Origin: Stropharia rugosoannulata
Taxonomy: Eukaryota > Basidiomycota > Agaricomycetes > Agaricales > Strophariaceae
DNA length: 64,000 nt
Reading direction: 5' to 3'
Assembly (NCBI GenBank): GCA_028532985.1
Contig: JANCIK010000002.1
Location: forward strand, 3,162,001-3,226,000
Positions 9,452-21,088 of the stretch are shown here, one piece after another; position 1 is the first letter of the stretch, and every line of letters begins with the position of its first letter. Position numbers and translations under genes: made by a program. Below the pieces are notes generated by a model. The model did no database searches and was not told the origin of the DNA. It saw only the letters and a program-made list of their open reading frames with translations.

Positions 9452-12400
9452 ATGCCCTCCGCAACCCCCGCCCACCTCTCCGACGAGGACTTCATCAACA
9501 AGTCCCTCCTCGACTCCCTCAACGCCCAGGCAGACGCAGAACCCGTCCATCCCGACGACGACATCCACGACCCCGATCCCCGTTACGCCCAGCCCCGCCA
9601 CCATCCCCACCCCGCACCCGACGACCAGCAGGACCAATACGCCTCTTTTCATGCTCTCCACAACCCTGACGGCCTCTTCCCTGTCCACCAGGGCCTTTAT
9701 TCCACCCAGCCCCAGCATATCCGTCAGGAATACCCCCAAGAATATATCCCCCATCCCCACCATCCCTCTGGGGCGCAGCAGGCGCAAGTTCCCGCCGCCA
9801 AGTTGAACGGCGCCCCCCCAGGCTCTACCTACCGCAACTCGTTTACCTCGTATCCTAATACCACGCGGACCCGGCTTCAGGCGTCCCAGGGCGGCCTTGC
9901 TGCCAACCCATCCTATCGCGAGTCAGGATCAACGTTCTATCCCTCCCAAGACGGGTTCAATGGCCAGGTGACTTCACCAATTCAGCCCTATGGTTCCTAC
10001 GACTATCCACCACAAGCGCAGGTTCAGCTCCATCAGCCGCCGCCTCACCACCATCAGCAGCAGCAGCTTTCGTCCGTAGCGAATGGGGTCCATAAATCAC
10101 CCTATCTGATCGATTCATACTCTGCCTCATCTAAGGCATCCGCACAGCAGCCACAGTCAGTTCCGGGGCTCGGGCAGCCGTATGCGTTCCCCAGTAGCAT
10201 CGGGGTCCAACTCTCATCACAAACACCGTATGGACCCCACATTCCTGCAGGAGGCTCCATTGGGGTTCCTACATCAAACTCTCACAACGGCGCCAACCCC
10301 GGCATTCCATCGGGCTCATCTACCGCCATGCCTATCGCTACCTCAAACAGCAATGGCCCGACCACGACCGCCAACGGCGAAGAAATATCGACAATATTTG
10401 TGGTTGGCTTTCCTGAAGACATGCAGGCATGTTCACTTTTTGATTCCGTTACACATCTTCTCTAGCGTTATTGACTGACTTCCCTTCTTGTAGGAACGTG
10501 AATTCCAGAATATGTTCACTTTCAGTACTGGATTCGAGGCCGCCACCTTGAAGATTCCAAATAAGGATTATAATGCATATAATCCTTTGCTTGGTGGCTC
10601 TGGCACTTCCAATGGCGTCAACGGAGTTACAGGCAGCCGACCTTATGGAGCGACGAATGACCCATATAACGTAGTCAATGTCAACCAAGGCGGCATCGTT
10701 GATGGTGGCAGGGACGGTATCGGTTCATGGGCGGCAGCGCAACCAGATGAACTTGCTTCCCATTATGCAATGGGTGGGATGGGGATGAACCCCTTGAACG
10801 CTCTCAACACGCTTAACCCATTGAATTCTCTTGCATCCCTTAATCCTCTCGGATCGCAAGCCGCTCTCCCGCCTCGCAAACAAATCATTGGGTTCGCTAA
10901 ATTTCGCTCTCGTGAGGAGGCACTGGCAGCCAGAGATGCATTGCAGGGCCGTCGTGTTGACATAGAAAAAGGAGCTGTCCTGAAAGCTGAGATGGCGAAG
11001 AAGAATTTGCACACCAAGCGAGGCGTGGGATTAGTTGGAGGGGTTGGTCAGGTTGGCAATATTGGTCAGCAGCCACAAGTCCATACGCTTGACAACATGG
11101 GTTACGCTGCTGCAGAGCCGGCTTTAGCACGCATCGGGCACTGGTCGCGCGAAAATGGCCAAGCGTCTGGTGTTGCAGCTTCAATGCCTACCCTTCAAGC
11201 AATGGAAGGTCCGATCATAAATGGCTTCAGCAAGGAGAATACCGTTGGCGGTCCTGTCACTGAGGACGAAGGTCGGAAGCGGGATAGTGTTAGCCATGTC
11301 GCTGGCATTCTTCCCAATCTGTCGCTAGGTCCCGCCATCAGAGGCGCACGCGAACGCGAGGAAGAAGATCGCCGCCGCAGAGGAGAACGTGAGATGACTT
11401 TGTCCCGTCTGAGGGCCACCAATACCGCCGCGTTCGACGCCTTCCACGCAGTTGCAAACCCTTCGGCTACCAGCAACATACCAGTCGTTGGTAATGGCGT
11501 GACTCCTGGCAATGGAAATGGGAGCAATAATGGTGTTAAAATGACTGTAATTTCTCGCCAAAGCTCCACTGCGTCTTCTAACTCGCTTTGGGGTTCGTCT
11601 GCCGTCACGTCGGGCGCAGTGGCTGCTATCAATGCTTCAAGTCAGCAATTATTAGGACAAGATAACTCGGGACTGGGCAGCGTTCGCCAGACAGACTTAC
11701 TCGAATCACCCAGCGAAGAAGAAGATGCCCAACAGACCGCACATCGCCAACAGCTCCAGCAGCAACTTGATGACGAGGATGAGTTCGAACGACAACAAAT
11801 GGAACAAGAACGCAGGCAGGAGGAAGATGCAATGCGTCGCGAGTACCAAGAACGGCTGCAGCAAGGACAGGTGCAAATCGCGTCTGAGGATCCCGCTGTT
11901 GGACCTTGGGATCAACTGCAACACAGCTCATCTTATGCTGCCATCGCCAGGCATGCTGGCGCAGCTGGAGGTGGTAGTAATGGCGCGACTATAGATACAT
12001 CAGGCAGTGGCCAATCTCAAGTGCATCCTAGTTCAAGCTCTGAACGGTCTACCTCGCCGAGCAGCTGTGTTGATGTGCATCACGGCCCGGCGCCGAGTCA
12101 AGGTCAGGGCGGGTATATTCCCCAGTTCCAACATTTGCAATACCACCACGAGCAGCAGAGACTTTTGCAGCGTCAGTCACAGTTATTCGGACAGCAGGCT
12201 GTACAGCAGAGTCAATCTAACCATGGCTATCGTACGCAGAGCGAGTCGAGTGAGACCAGTGCGATAGATGTGAACCCCATTGTGAACCCGGCAGGGTACG
12301 TTGGGGCGGCCCCTATGCGTCCGTTAGGGGCACATACAAATGGAATTCTCGAGCGTCTCCAGCAGCACGCGTCGTCGTCATCTTCCTCAACGTCAGCATC

Positions 12401-13811
12401 GGTGTCCACGTCAACCTCAACATCAGCACTTGCATCTGGATCAACTTCTGCTTTGGCGTCTTCTGTGTCGTCCACGTCGTCCACGTCAGGTGGTGTCGTA
12501 AATGGTAGTGCAGGTGGGAGCAGTGGTGGCGTGTCACCATTGCCACAGAGCACAAGCAGTGGAAGTGGTAGCGCAAGCACCAGTGCGCCTGGCAGTACAG
12601 GCAATACTTCACCTCAGTTGCCATCGCCTGCAGGGTCAGGCGGGTCAAGCAGCACGACAAGCTTGCGTGGGACGGTTGACCAGAATCCCCCAGTGAGTCC
12701 CTCTTCATATAGCGATTGTTGAACCATTTCTGTACTTTCCCGCCCATACAATAATGCCCGAGTCAAGGCGAATCATTTACCTTATATGCACCGCTTCTAT
12801 TATTGTCTTGTCTGTTTTGTCTTTCTGCCCTTTTTCTTTGCCGGATTGCACATTTTGAGCTATGATAATTGGCTCTGCATTTATCAAAAATGGATCTATT
12901 CATGATGCTAACTCATCTTCTTTTGTCTTCTTTTGTTATATTTTAGATTAATACGCTGTACGTGGGTAACCTGCCAACGTCACCTCCTCCGTCCGGATAC
13001 CCCAATGATTACCTTGAGGACACTCTTCGGGAGGTATTCTCGGTCCGCCCTGGATACCGGAAGCTCTGCTTTAGACAGAAGGCAAATGGACCTATGTGTT
13101 TTGTTGAGGTAAGACTTCGACATTTTGTGACATTCGTAGCTTACGTTTGTATCGTTATATTAGTTCGAAGATGTCCACTATGCGAGCAAGGCTCTGAACG
13201 AAATGTCGGGCAATACCCTCCGTGGGGCTGTGAAGAATGGGATTCGGTTATCGTACAGCAAGAATCCGCTTGGCGTTCGTCCCCCAAATAGCAGCGGACA
13301 GACTACTTCTGGCACCTCAACACCGTCTCAGGTACAACAGTTTCCGCAAAACAATAATACTCAGTACCAGCATGCGCAACAGCTCCAGTCACTGTCATCT
13401 GTTTCGGATGAATTTTCCGGGCATCAGCAACCTCGGCTGCCTACGGCTATCTTGAGGCGTGACTCGACATTGTCGCCTACCTCATCAACATATATGGGCA
13501 CCAGTAGTAGTAATGGAAGCCAGAACAGCTTTTTCTCGTCCCCTCCTCCCCGCTTCTACAGTGCAGGGTCGCCTACAGGGTCTATCCAGTTGACCGGCTC
13601 ATCGACTGCGTTTGTACCACGCACAGCGGCTGCTGCGGCAAACGGTTCCGCCTTGTATGGCTACAACGGACCCGGAGGCGCATTTTCACCATTCGGGATG
13701 TCGTTTGGTGGCAACGATGCGCAAAGCTCGGTGATTCCGCCCAACATGCAGCCGAATCAAATGTATACTCAGCATGAGGGCGCTCAGCAACACCATGCGG
13801 ATGAGCTATAA
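9452..13811 (+). CDS. Scw1/Whi3-type RNA-binding protein, two RRMs
   Basis: A cytoplasmic RNA-binding regulator of the Scw1/Whi3 family, which controls cell-wall or cell-cycle mRNAs in other fungi. There are four exons (9452-10426, 10494-12692, 12947-13108, 13164-13811), all joined in phase 0, giving 1,327 residues. The start [20 protein letters not shown] is chosen because coding bias begins there. RRM1 begins [21 protein letters not shown] and resumes as [20 protein letters not shown] after an insertion of about 100 residues. RRM2 begins [18 protein letters not shown] and continues [19 protein letters not shown]. Long Gln-, Ser- and Pro-rich linkers surround both domains. The first intron is GC-AG; the second is long (254 nt). 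Confidence 0.93.
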
Positions 13812-15371
13812 TGGACTCTCCAGCACCTCATTCATGCACACTTGATTTACATAAAGCTCATATAGAGCCACGATCACTTTTCTTTTCATCTGCATATATT
13901 GGTTTTCGATATCGCCTTCTTATCTATGGGTATCCCTCTGTGCTTTTCATCGTCATTTCATACCCCCTCGCATCATCATCATTGCATCCATCACCATCAC
14001 CGCCACATCATTTATAATTGCACTCACATGCACGCATACAACCTACTGCAATATCTATTGTACATCCTTGGTGTGATGCTAACGATGAATACATGCCATT
14101 GGCTGGCAGCCCGCTTTCATCTATATACCGCTTTCCGCACGCGCGCAATCCCTATCTCAACATTTATCTGAAGACTTATTTGCATCCCCATCGTCGTACT
14201 TTATTCGCTTTTTTGTGTCCTATCGCTTCTATGTGCCTCTTTGTTTCTGCCCCACTTTCAGCAACTTCTGTTGTGTTGTGTTGATTAGTATACTTTAGTG
14301 ATTTATTGTTTTTCCCTTTCGTCACTTTATTTACTGTCCTCCTTTTCCTTCCACCTATTTACGAAATCCCAGACCCGCAAGCTACTTAATCCCTCCACAA
14401 CTGCTATGCTTTCAAGGACATCTCGACAAATAACAACCTTTTGGTACATCCAGCCTGCCGTCTACTATCATGTTGCATTCACACTTTTGCCCCTCTATAT
14501 CATCTTTCAACTATTTCACATCATTGTCATTTACATTACTTCCTTGTTTTTCTCATACATGCTTTCCAATCTCATCAACTACACTGCCCAGTAATCAGTC
14601 GTATTAACGTATAAACCCCTCTGTTTCCACATACCAATTCATCCCTGGTTTTCCGCTAACATTATCTCTGCCACTTTTCGCCGTTTCAAAAACGAGAGCA
14701 AGTGCAATACATATCTCCACCTGTTTTTGTCCGTTTGATCTCTGGTTTACTCGAAAGCATCGCGTGTTGAAGTTGGCTCAAATGATCTTGTTCATTTTAT
14801 GTACACTCTTCAAGCTTGCACCCTTTTAAATGTTTGAAAACGATACTTTTACGCCTTACAACGCTCCTACTACTATGAATAATTATACGACATTGACCAT
14901 CCGCATACAATCAATCTGTGTAAACGTGTCGTCTCATCTTGTGTAGAGCAATCCGTTGCAATAACTAAATAGAGAAGGCCCTTTCCATAAACTGGGCAGC
15001 ACTAGTCTCCAGAGTCAAGAGTTATCAAGAGTTTACCTGTTCACATGCACAGGTTATTCAAGAGATGTGAATGGATAATAATTTATTGTAAATGGTATCT
15101 CATATGGATGTTGTCTGAGATTTGATCCATGAAATTCTGAGCAGTCAAAATAATCGACTGGTTTTTGGTTCCGGAGAACCGTAAAAAAAAGTATAATATG
15201 AGTAGCTGAGTACACTATTACACCGTTAACCCAATGATAGTAGTCATAATTAATGCAGAAAAACAAAGGAAAAGGTCTAATTTGAAAGATGTACATTGAT
15301 CATGAAAAACGAATGTGGCTGATTACATAGGTCCAGAGGCCAACGAAGTAAAAAAGAAAGGAATCAAACGA
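13812..15371. other. Convergent intergenic region, pyrimidine-rich
   Basis: Downstream of the RNA-binding protein and of the PP4 regulatory subunit gene. The plus strand is rich in CT tracts and CATCA repeats near 13960-14010. Several frames of 70-100 codons occur here by chance; none looks coding. Confidence 0.6.
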
Positions 15372-18300
15372 CTACCCTGTGTCTCCGTCTTTCGTGCCTA
15401 CTTCTGACGGAGAGTCCGCGCCCGCTGTTGGGGTTATTGTGTCCGTCACGGGAGCAGAAGCGACGGACAACCCAATGCTGCCAAGCTTGACTTTGATTTT
15501 CTTGCCTGGTGGATCGTCGCCATTTTTGGCGCGCCCCAATATTGACGTGACCGACTCCTTCTGGCTCCCAAGATCTGACCTTCTAGACGACTTGGAAAGC
15601 CGCACAAACAATTCGTCGTCATCATCGTCTGCCCTCCGCCGTTTCTCGCTTGGGCGCATCAGTCCCAGGCTGGGCAACGGAGATTCTGAGCGTGCTCGAG
15701 TATTGCGCGCAAGTGCCTCGAGCATATTGTCGTCGTCGTTAGCTTCGGTCGCATTTCGCTTAGGTGGCGGTCCGGACAATTGAGGGACCTCTGGCGACGC
15801 ACTTGAAGGTGATGCTGGTGACGGCGATCGCTTTATTTGAGACGCTAAGGGTTTACTGTCAGGAGATAATCCTAGCACTTCCGGAGCCGGATCGCTGGCA
15901 TTAACAACGTTATTCGGCTCTTCGTCGTCTTCGTCATAGTCGACCAAAGGACTAAGCTGAGGTGTTTTAAGAGGTGGCCTGTAACCCTTCGGTGCAGCGG
16001 ATATGCCCGGTCTACGCTTGCGTTTAAGTCCTGTATTGTTCTGAGAAAGCGGTGAGTTGAGCCATGACTGAGGATTTGCAGGAGGAAGAATATCTTCGTC
16101 GTCCTCAGCATTGAAATAGTCTTCTTCGGCAAGGTCGAGAAGGCGACCAGGCCCTCCCCATCCCCGATCGAGAGACCTAGCGTGGCAAAAATAATCAGCT
16201 TTAAAAAATTCCAACCGCACACAACTGATGACGTACTTGTCAGGAGTAGCTTCTTCTGGCGGCGGGGCATTGTTCATTTCCCACCTTCGGATAAAGAGGT
16301 CAAATCTTTGTGAACCGAGAGGTGTCTTTGCAAGCTTCTGGATCTCAGCCTCGTGGTGCGTCATGCAAAACTTAATCAGGTCCTTCATATTTTCCTATGA
16401 ATTGATGTTAACCGTAAAGGTCATCAACGTTATGATTCCCTGCAAAGACCGTACCTTGCGCATGTGCTCAAAATACTCCTGACAGGAGCAGCTGAGTAGA
16501 TTATCCCTCAGTGACTCTCTTAGTGTAAGATCCAAGATCGGCTTGATAATATCATGTTTCATGATGTGCGAATGGCTATACTGATTATTTTGCTTCAGAA
16601 TCAAACGGAAGATACGAAATGCAGCTATGAATAGTCGATGAATAGGAAGTTTGAGTATAACTAAAACAGGAGATTTGGCAAACTCACAATGCCGTAGATG
16701 CTTGTCCTTGGCTTTAAACAGAGTAGCCACACGGGACAGGATATCAGTAGTCACGGTATATGAATGGCTGCGAAATTGGTGTTGCTGAAGGAAGTTGTGT
16801 AGTAGGTCACACAGATAGACAAAGCGATTTGTTTCTTCCCGTGGTAATGATAGAACAGTATTCGTGTGATTTCGCCAGTGAGGAAGTTCGAAGATTGGCA
16901 GCATCAGTTTGGCGATAGGCTCCCGATAGAAATGATCCATGAACTTCTCATTTGTAGGATCGTCTTTCCGAATAGTTGCCGGAAGCTTCTGCCCGATCTG
17001 AGAGAGGGATTTAACGGATTTAGCTTTAGCTACGCAATTGTTGTAAAAAGACTGCCTACCTCAGGTCCAGCAGGCCCAGGTTGTGCTTCAGGCGGTGGGA
17101 TATCTGTCCAGACCTTGAGACAATCGCCCACCTGGCTCTGAACCGTCAAATCCTTGCTTTTGGCAAGTAATCTGCAGGCCATATCGATAAGCGTCTCCGC
17201 CTTATCCGCGCCTTTTTTCTGAGCATTCCTCTCCTTCTCGATAGCAACGATCTGCCGCAAGACATGACTGCGTACCCCAATCAAGTCATGGTCTAGTACA
17301 GCTGAGAGTACGTCGCCCGCCGCATTGACCATCTGCTTCGTAGTTTCCTCTTTTTCTGGCAGTGAAAGGGCCCATTGCACAGCAAACAGGACGCCGCGAT
17401 CAACTAGAGTGCGGAAGAGAGCTATCCGCGCAGGCATCTGCACATTCTTGCCCATCATGCACAATTGTTGTAGCAAAAGCACAACTTCACGGCGCAGAGC
17501 GATTTCGGATTCGGTAAGGTCGTCGGGCGGCGCAAATGCGTAACAATTGCTCCGTCTGGGGGTGCGCCCATTACTGAGTGTCTGTGCGTCGTTTTGGACA
17601 CCTGTATCCGCTGCTGCAGAGGGTGTTCCATTTGAATTCGCTGCAGAAGGCAATGCAGTTTTTGGGTCAATGTCCATCGAGGCAGCGTCGGGTTTGTCAA
17701 TATTATCAGAACCATCGTTTAAGCTGATGATCATGTGCTGAGGAGCAGTTACTACTTGTGAATTGAGTGCAGGCTGCGTTTGCTGCGGCTGAAACTGGAG
17801 TCGGCGGGCATTCGCGCCAGTGCCCATAAGCATCTCTTCATCGACGAAGAGGCGCACGATATCGCGAAGGAAACTCGAATCTTGCTGAATGTATGTGATG
17901 ATGTCGATTTGGTTGAATATAATGCACGAATTGAGGACATTGAAAGTGGAATCATCGAGAGCACGAGCAAGGACAACATCTTTCAAAAATTGCAATCGAT
18001 AGGTGTGGTGTATTTTGCGCTTTATGTTAAGATCACGCATAGGTATAGGCTGGTGAAATGAGGCGGTGTTATGCAAGAAGTCGCGGTAGTTTGCTTTATG
18101 ACCGGGAAAGTCAGGGTCATCTACGAGATGTTAACGCCAGTAAGATAAAACAAGAAGATTATCGCACATTCCAGCATCCCGACAACACCGTAAAACACTT
18201 CATCTTCCAAGATGTGCTCGTAAAGCCCGTGGTCATTCAGCATGACTATCAACAACGTGAGTGAATGACTATTGTAATGAAGCGAATGACGTACGGATTG

Positions 18301-19933
18301 TTTGCATGAGACTACATAGAGCATGCAAATTTTCCAAGCTCTCTAAATCTTCTGCATCCCCCATTACCTTTATCAAGGACTTGATGTAATCCTATCAATG
18401 GATGAACAAGCAACGTGTTAAGATCAGCTACTGAACATATATCATGACATTTGACGACAATATGAATAGTAAGGCGATTGTATTGTAGTAGGTTAACAGA
18501 CCGAACCAACAATGCATTATCCAAGAGAAGAAAACATAGTCGTGATAGACAATATCGCAACAGAATCCGAGCAACGTTACGAAAACGGGGTAAGAACTCA
18601 CTTTACTCTGTATGTATTCACATATGCGCTCTTTCACCGTCTGTGTTCGCGACAACGCTTTGATTGCTCTCTCTATTTCACTGATGATCCCTAGCTGAGG
18701 CGGAGGGAGGTGACCTGAACGAATAATACTACTGCTCGTCACGGAAAGTTCTGGTCCTAATAGGGGGGATAGATTTTCTACGAATGTTAATCGAACACTG
18801 AAAAGCGGGGCAACCTGAGACGAACCAGTGGCATTCATATGCTTTTGAACTTCGAGAATAAAGTTCCAAACTTCGGCACATCCCTCGGGGTCTTGAAAAC
18901 TCAGTGCATAGTCTACGCCGTCGGGTTCGGTCCAAACGATAAGGGTGTCTAAAACATAAATAGATCAGCATCATCCAAATGGACAAACATATAAGATTAG
19001 TGACGCGTGCATTCCAACAGGGGCGGTAAAGTGGTCGCGTGCAGCTTTACAAGTACCATGGACGGCAGGGAGTCAAATATTCAATCAACAAACTTACCTT
19101 GCTGCCGTTGGTAAACGTCGTTGGAGCGAATGGCTGTTGATAGGATAACTTCATTGTAATTCCTTTCGGATCGTGCTATAAGTAGAGCTTCGTTGTTCTC
19201 TTCTGAGAATTGGCCAAAGCAGAAAGCGGTTCCTTGATCTATCCACCGCGAGCCTATCAGTTCGTAAACCTGACAAAGCAGGTAAGCATTTGAGGATATG
19301 CAGGACAATACGGGCAAGTGAGATGCGGGAAAGCAAGTACTGTTTGGAGATGTCACTGGATTCTGACGTGCTAGGCGAACGAGAAGAATCCTATGCCATC
19401 AAGAGCACATACAAATTACATTTACATACCTTCACGCGCTTCAATTCGTGATCGGAATCAGGTATCCAATCTTGCCCATCCTCATGTATCATGATACCCG
19501 CATCCCCTTCACCAACAGCCTGCTCCGGGACATGTTCAAGCAATTCAATCTGACCATTGACAGGTTCGTGTAAAACATCGTGTTCCTGCTTCACGTCTGA
19601 CGACTCTGCCACTTCTACGTCTCCAACTAAGGTTCCGTCCTTGTGGTGTTCCTCCAGAACTACTTCCGCACTTCGGACAGCTGCATTCTCCGTGCCGGTA
19701 TGTGACTGCGCACTCGGTGATAGAGACTCAGGTGGCTCGTTCTGAGATTGGATTGCTGGCTCTGTTACAGGGGAGGACTGATCTGTGGGTGTAGGGGCAT
19801 CGTGAAGTGACGACTGAGAATTAGAAATGGCGGTGGAACCAGCACCCGTCGTGTTAGCAGACGTAGCAGGGGAGATTTCAACAGACTGAACAGAGGATTC
19901 TGTATGTTGTATATCTTTAACCAGGCCGTTCAT
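15372..19933 (-). CDS. Protein phosphatase 4 regulatory subunit 3 (SMEK/Psy2)
   Basis: A regulatory subunit that targets the PP4 catalytic subunit to substrates in DNA damage and nutrient signalling. Exon 1 (19933-19430) encodes 168 disordered residues ending DHELKRVK. It is spliced in phase 0 to the EVH1/PH-like domain: VYELIGSRWIDQGTAFCFGQ, EALLIARSERNYNEVIL, YQRQQ|DTLIVWTEPDG. The SMK-1 and armadillo region follows, with HGLYEHILEDEVFYGVVG, FHQPIPMRDLNIKRKIHHTY and FNQIDIITYIQQD. The C-terminal part has MDHFYREPIAKLMLP and ends in an acidic, Ser-rich tail with basic motifs, probably nuclear localisation signals. The gene has about nine introns. The long N-terminal extension is unusual; homologues begin near the EVH1-like domain. 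Confidence 0.93.
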
Positions 19934-20319
19934 GGCCTGCAAGTGAAAGACGAGCCAATGGAGGGAAAGAGACGAGAAAAATGAGCGGAAAGTGACAGAG
20001 CAGCGCACACCGCCGGTTCAAGGGGCCGTGGGTAACTTTTCAGCCAAATAAACCTTCGGCCCGATGGCCCTCAACAACAAGCCAGTGCCTGCCAGTGCTT
20101 GCCAGTAACAACGCGTGCATCAATGAACGGCCCCGCAACGCGCCCAGAGTCTGTCGGCGTCCAAGGCAATACTAATACCCCTCATACTGTTAGGTTAAGG
20201 CTGTGTACAATGATGTGGAACGAAAGCAGCGAATACCAGAAGCGACCCGGCCATTACGTCAGCATGTGAAAAAATCCAACGGAGTGTATGACGCTTGCCC
20301 GTTGAACTCGACATCCATC
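19934..20319. promoter_or_regulatory. Divergent promoter, PP4R3 / TOM20
   Basis: A 386-bp divergent interval. It holds three tandem copies of a GCCAGT-based decamer at 20081-20106, noted separately. No TATA box is seen. Confidence 0.45.
20081..20106 (+). repeat. Three tandem GCCAGT decamers
   Basis: GCCAGTGCCT, GCCAGTGCTT and GCCAGT occur at exact 10-bp spacing, so the repeats face the same side of the helix. They lie between two divergent genes and could bind a regulator; that is inference. Confidence 0.5.
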
Positions 20320-21088
20320 ATGGACAACAGGTCCGCCACATTCCTCACTGCCGCGGCGGTCACCGTCGCCGCTGGGATTGCTGCATACGCGGTCTACTTT
20401 GACTACAAGCGCAGGAATGACACCGAATTCCGCAGAAAACTCAGTATGTGTTACCCGTGTCGTTTCGCGAATTTCACCGACCTCTTTGTAGAAAAGGAGA
20501 AGAAACGCGTCCAAAAAGTTGTGGCCGAGACCAAACAAAACGAGGCTTCTTCAGGAATTACCAGCATAACCCCGGCCAGCCTTCGTGAGGCTCTTCAACA
20601 AATTCGAACCGAGCCCACTCCGTCAACGCCCGAGGAACAAGAACAGTATTTCATGAACCAAGTGGCCAATGGTGAAAGACTTGCCCTTGAAGGTAGTATC
20701 CTCCAGAACATGTTATCTAGCCTTTCCTGATTTGCGTTCAGGTCCTGGTTCATACTTGCCTGCTGCCATGGCGTTCTTCCGTGCTCTACGAGTGTATCCC
20801 TCCCCGGTAGAGCTCATCGTGATCTATGAAAAGACAATTATCGAACCAGTGTTCAAGGTGCGGCTCGCTCAAATTTTGAAACTAATGTATTTTAAATGGG
20901 TATTCTAGTTGATTATGGATTTGACCCAGCTGGACGTAAGTGATATTCCTTCGTCATTGGCGGAAAGCACGGGGCTCGACAGTGAATCTAGTCCGAGCAG
21001 GGGACCTCCCTCTGAGACCTCGTCACAGGAATGGGATAGGGTCACAGATCCAGAGTCTCATACCCCTGTGCGCGACCTGGAGGGTTAG
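20320..21088 (+). CDS. TOM20: TOM20 mitochondrial import receptor (own-stop isoform)
   Basis: The outer-membrane receptor that binds presequences and passes them to the TOM pore. There are four exons: 20320-20443, 20492-20692, 20742-20857 and 20909-21088, giving 206 residues. Residues 5-25 form the N-terminal membrane anchor (FLTAAAVTVAAGIAAYAVYF), followed by a basic cytosolic linker (KKEKKRVQKV). The receptor domain contains NQVANGERLALEGPGSYLPA and ALRVYPSPVELIVIYEKT, ending EPVFKLIMDLTQLDV. A 50-residue Ser/Glu/Asp-rich tail then runs to the TAG at 21086, like the acidic tail of fungal Tom20. A perfect donor (GAC|GTAAGT) sits at 20936 just before the tail, offering the alternative fusion described in the next entry. 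Confidence 0.9.

Noticed and set aside
12361..12560. Microsatellite-like TCG/TCA/ACG tract
   Set aside because: It is the Ser/Thr-rich coding linker of the RNA-binding protein, in frame and with varied codons.
14298..14594. A hydrophobic 98-codon frame
   Set aside because: It arises from pyrimidine-rich 3' sequence, which always encodes Phe/Leu/Ser-rich peptides.
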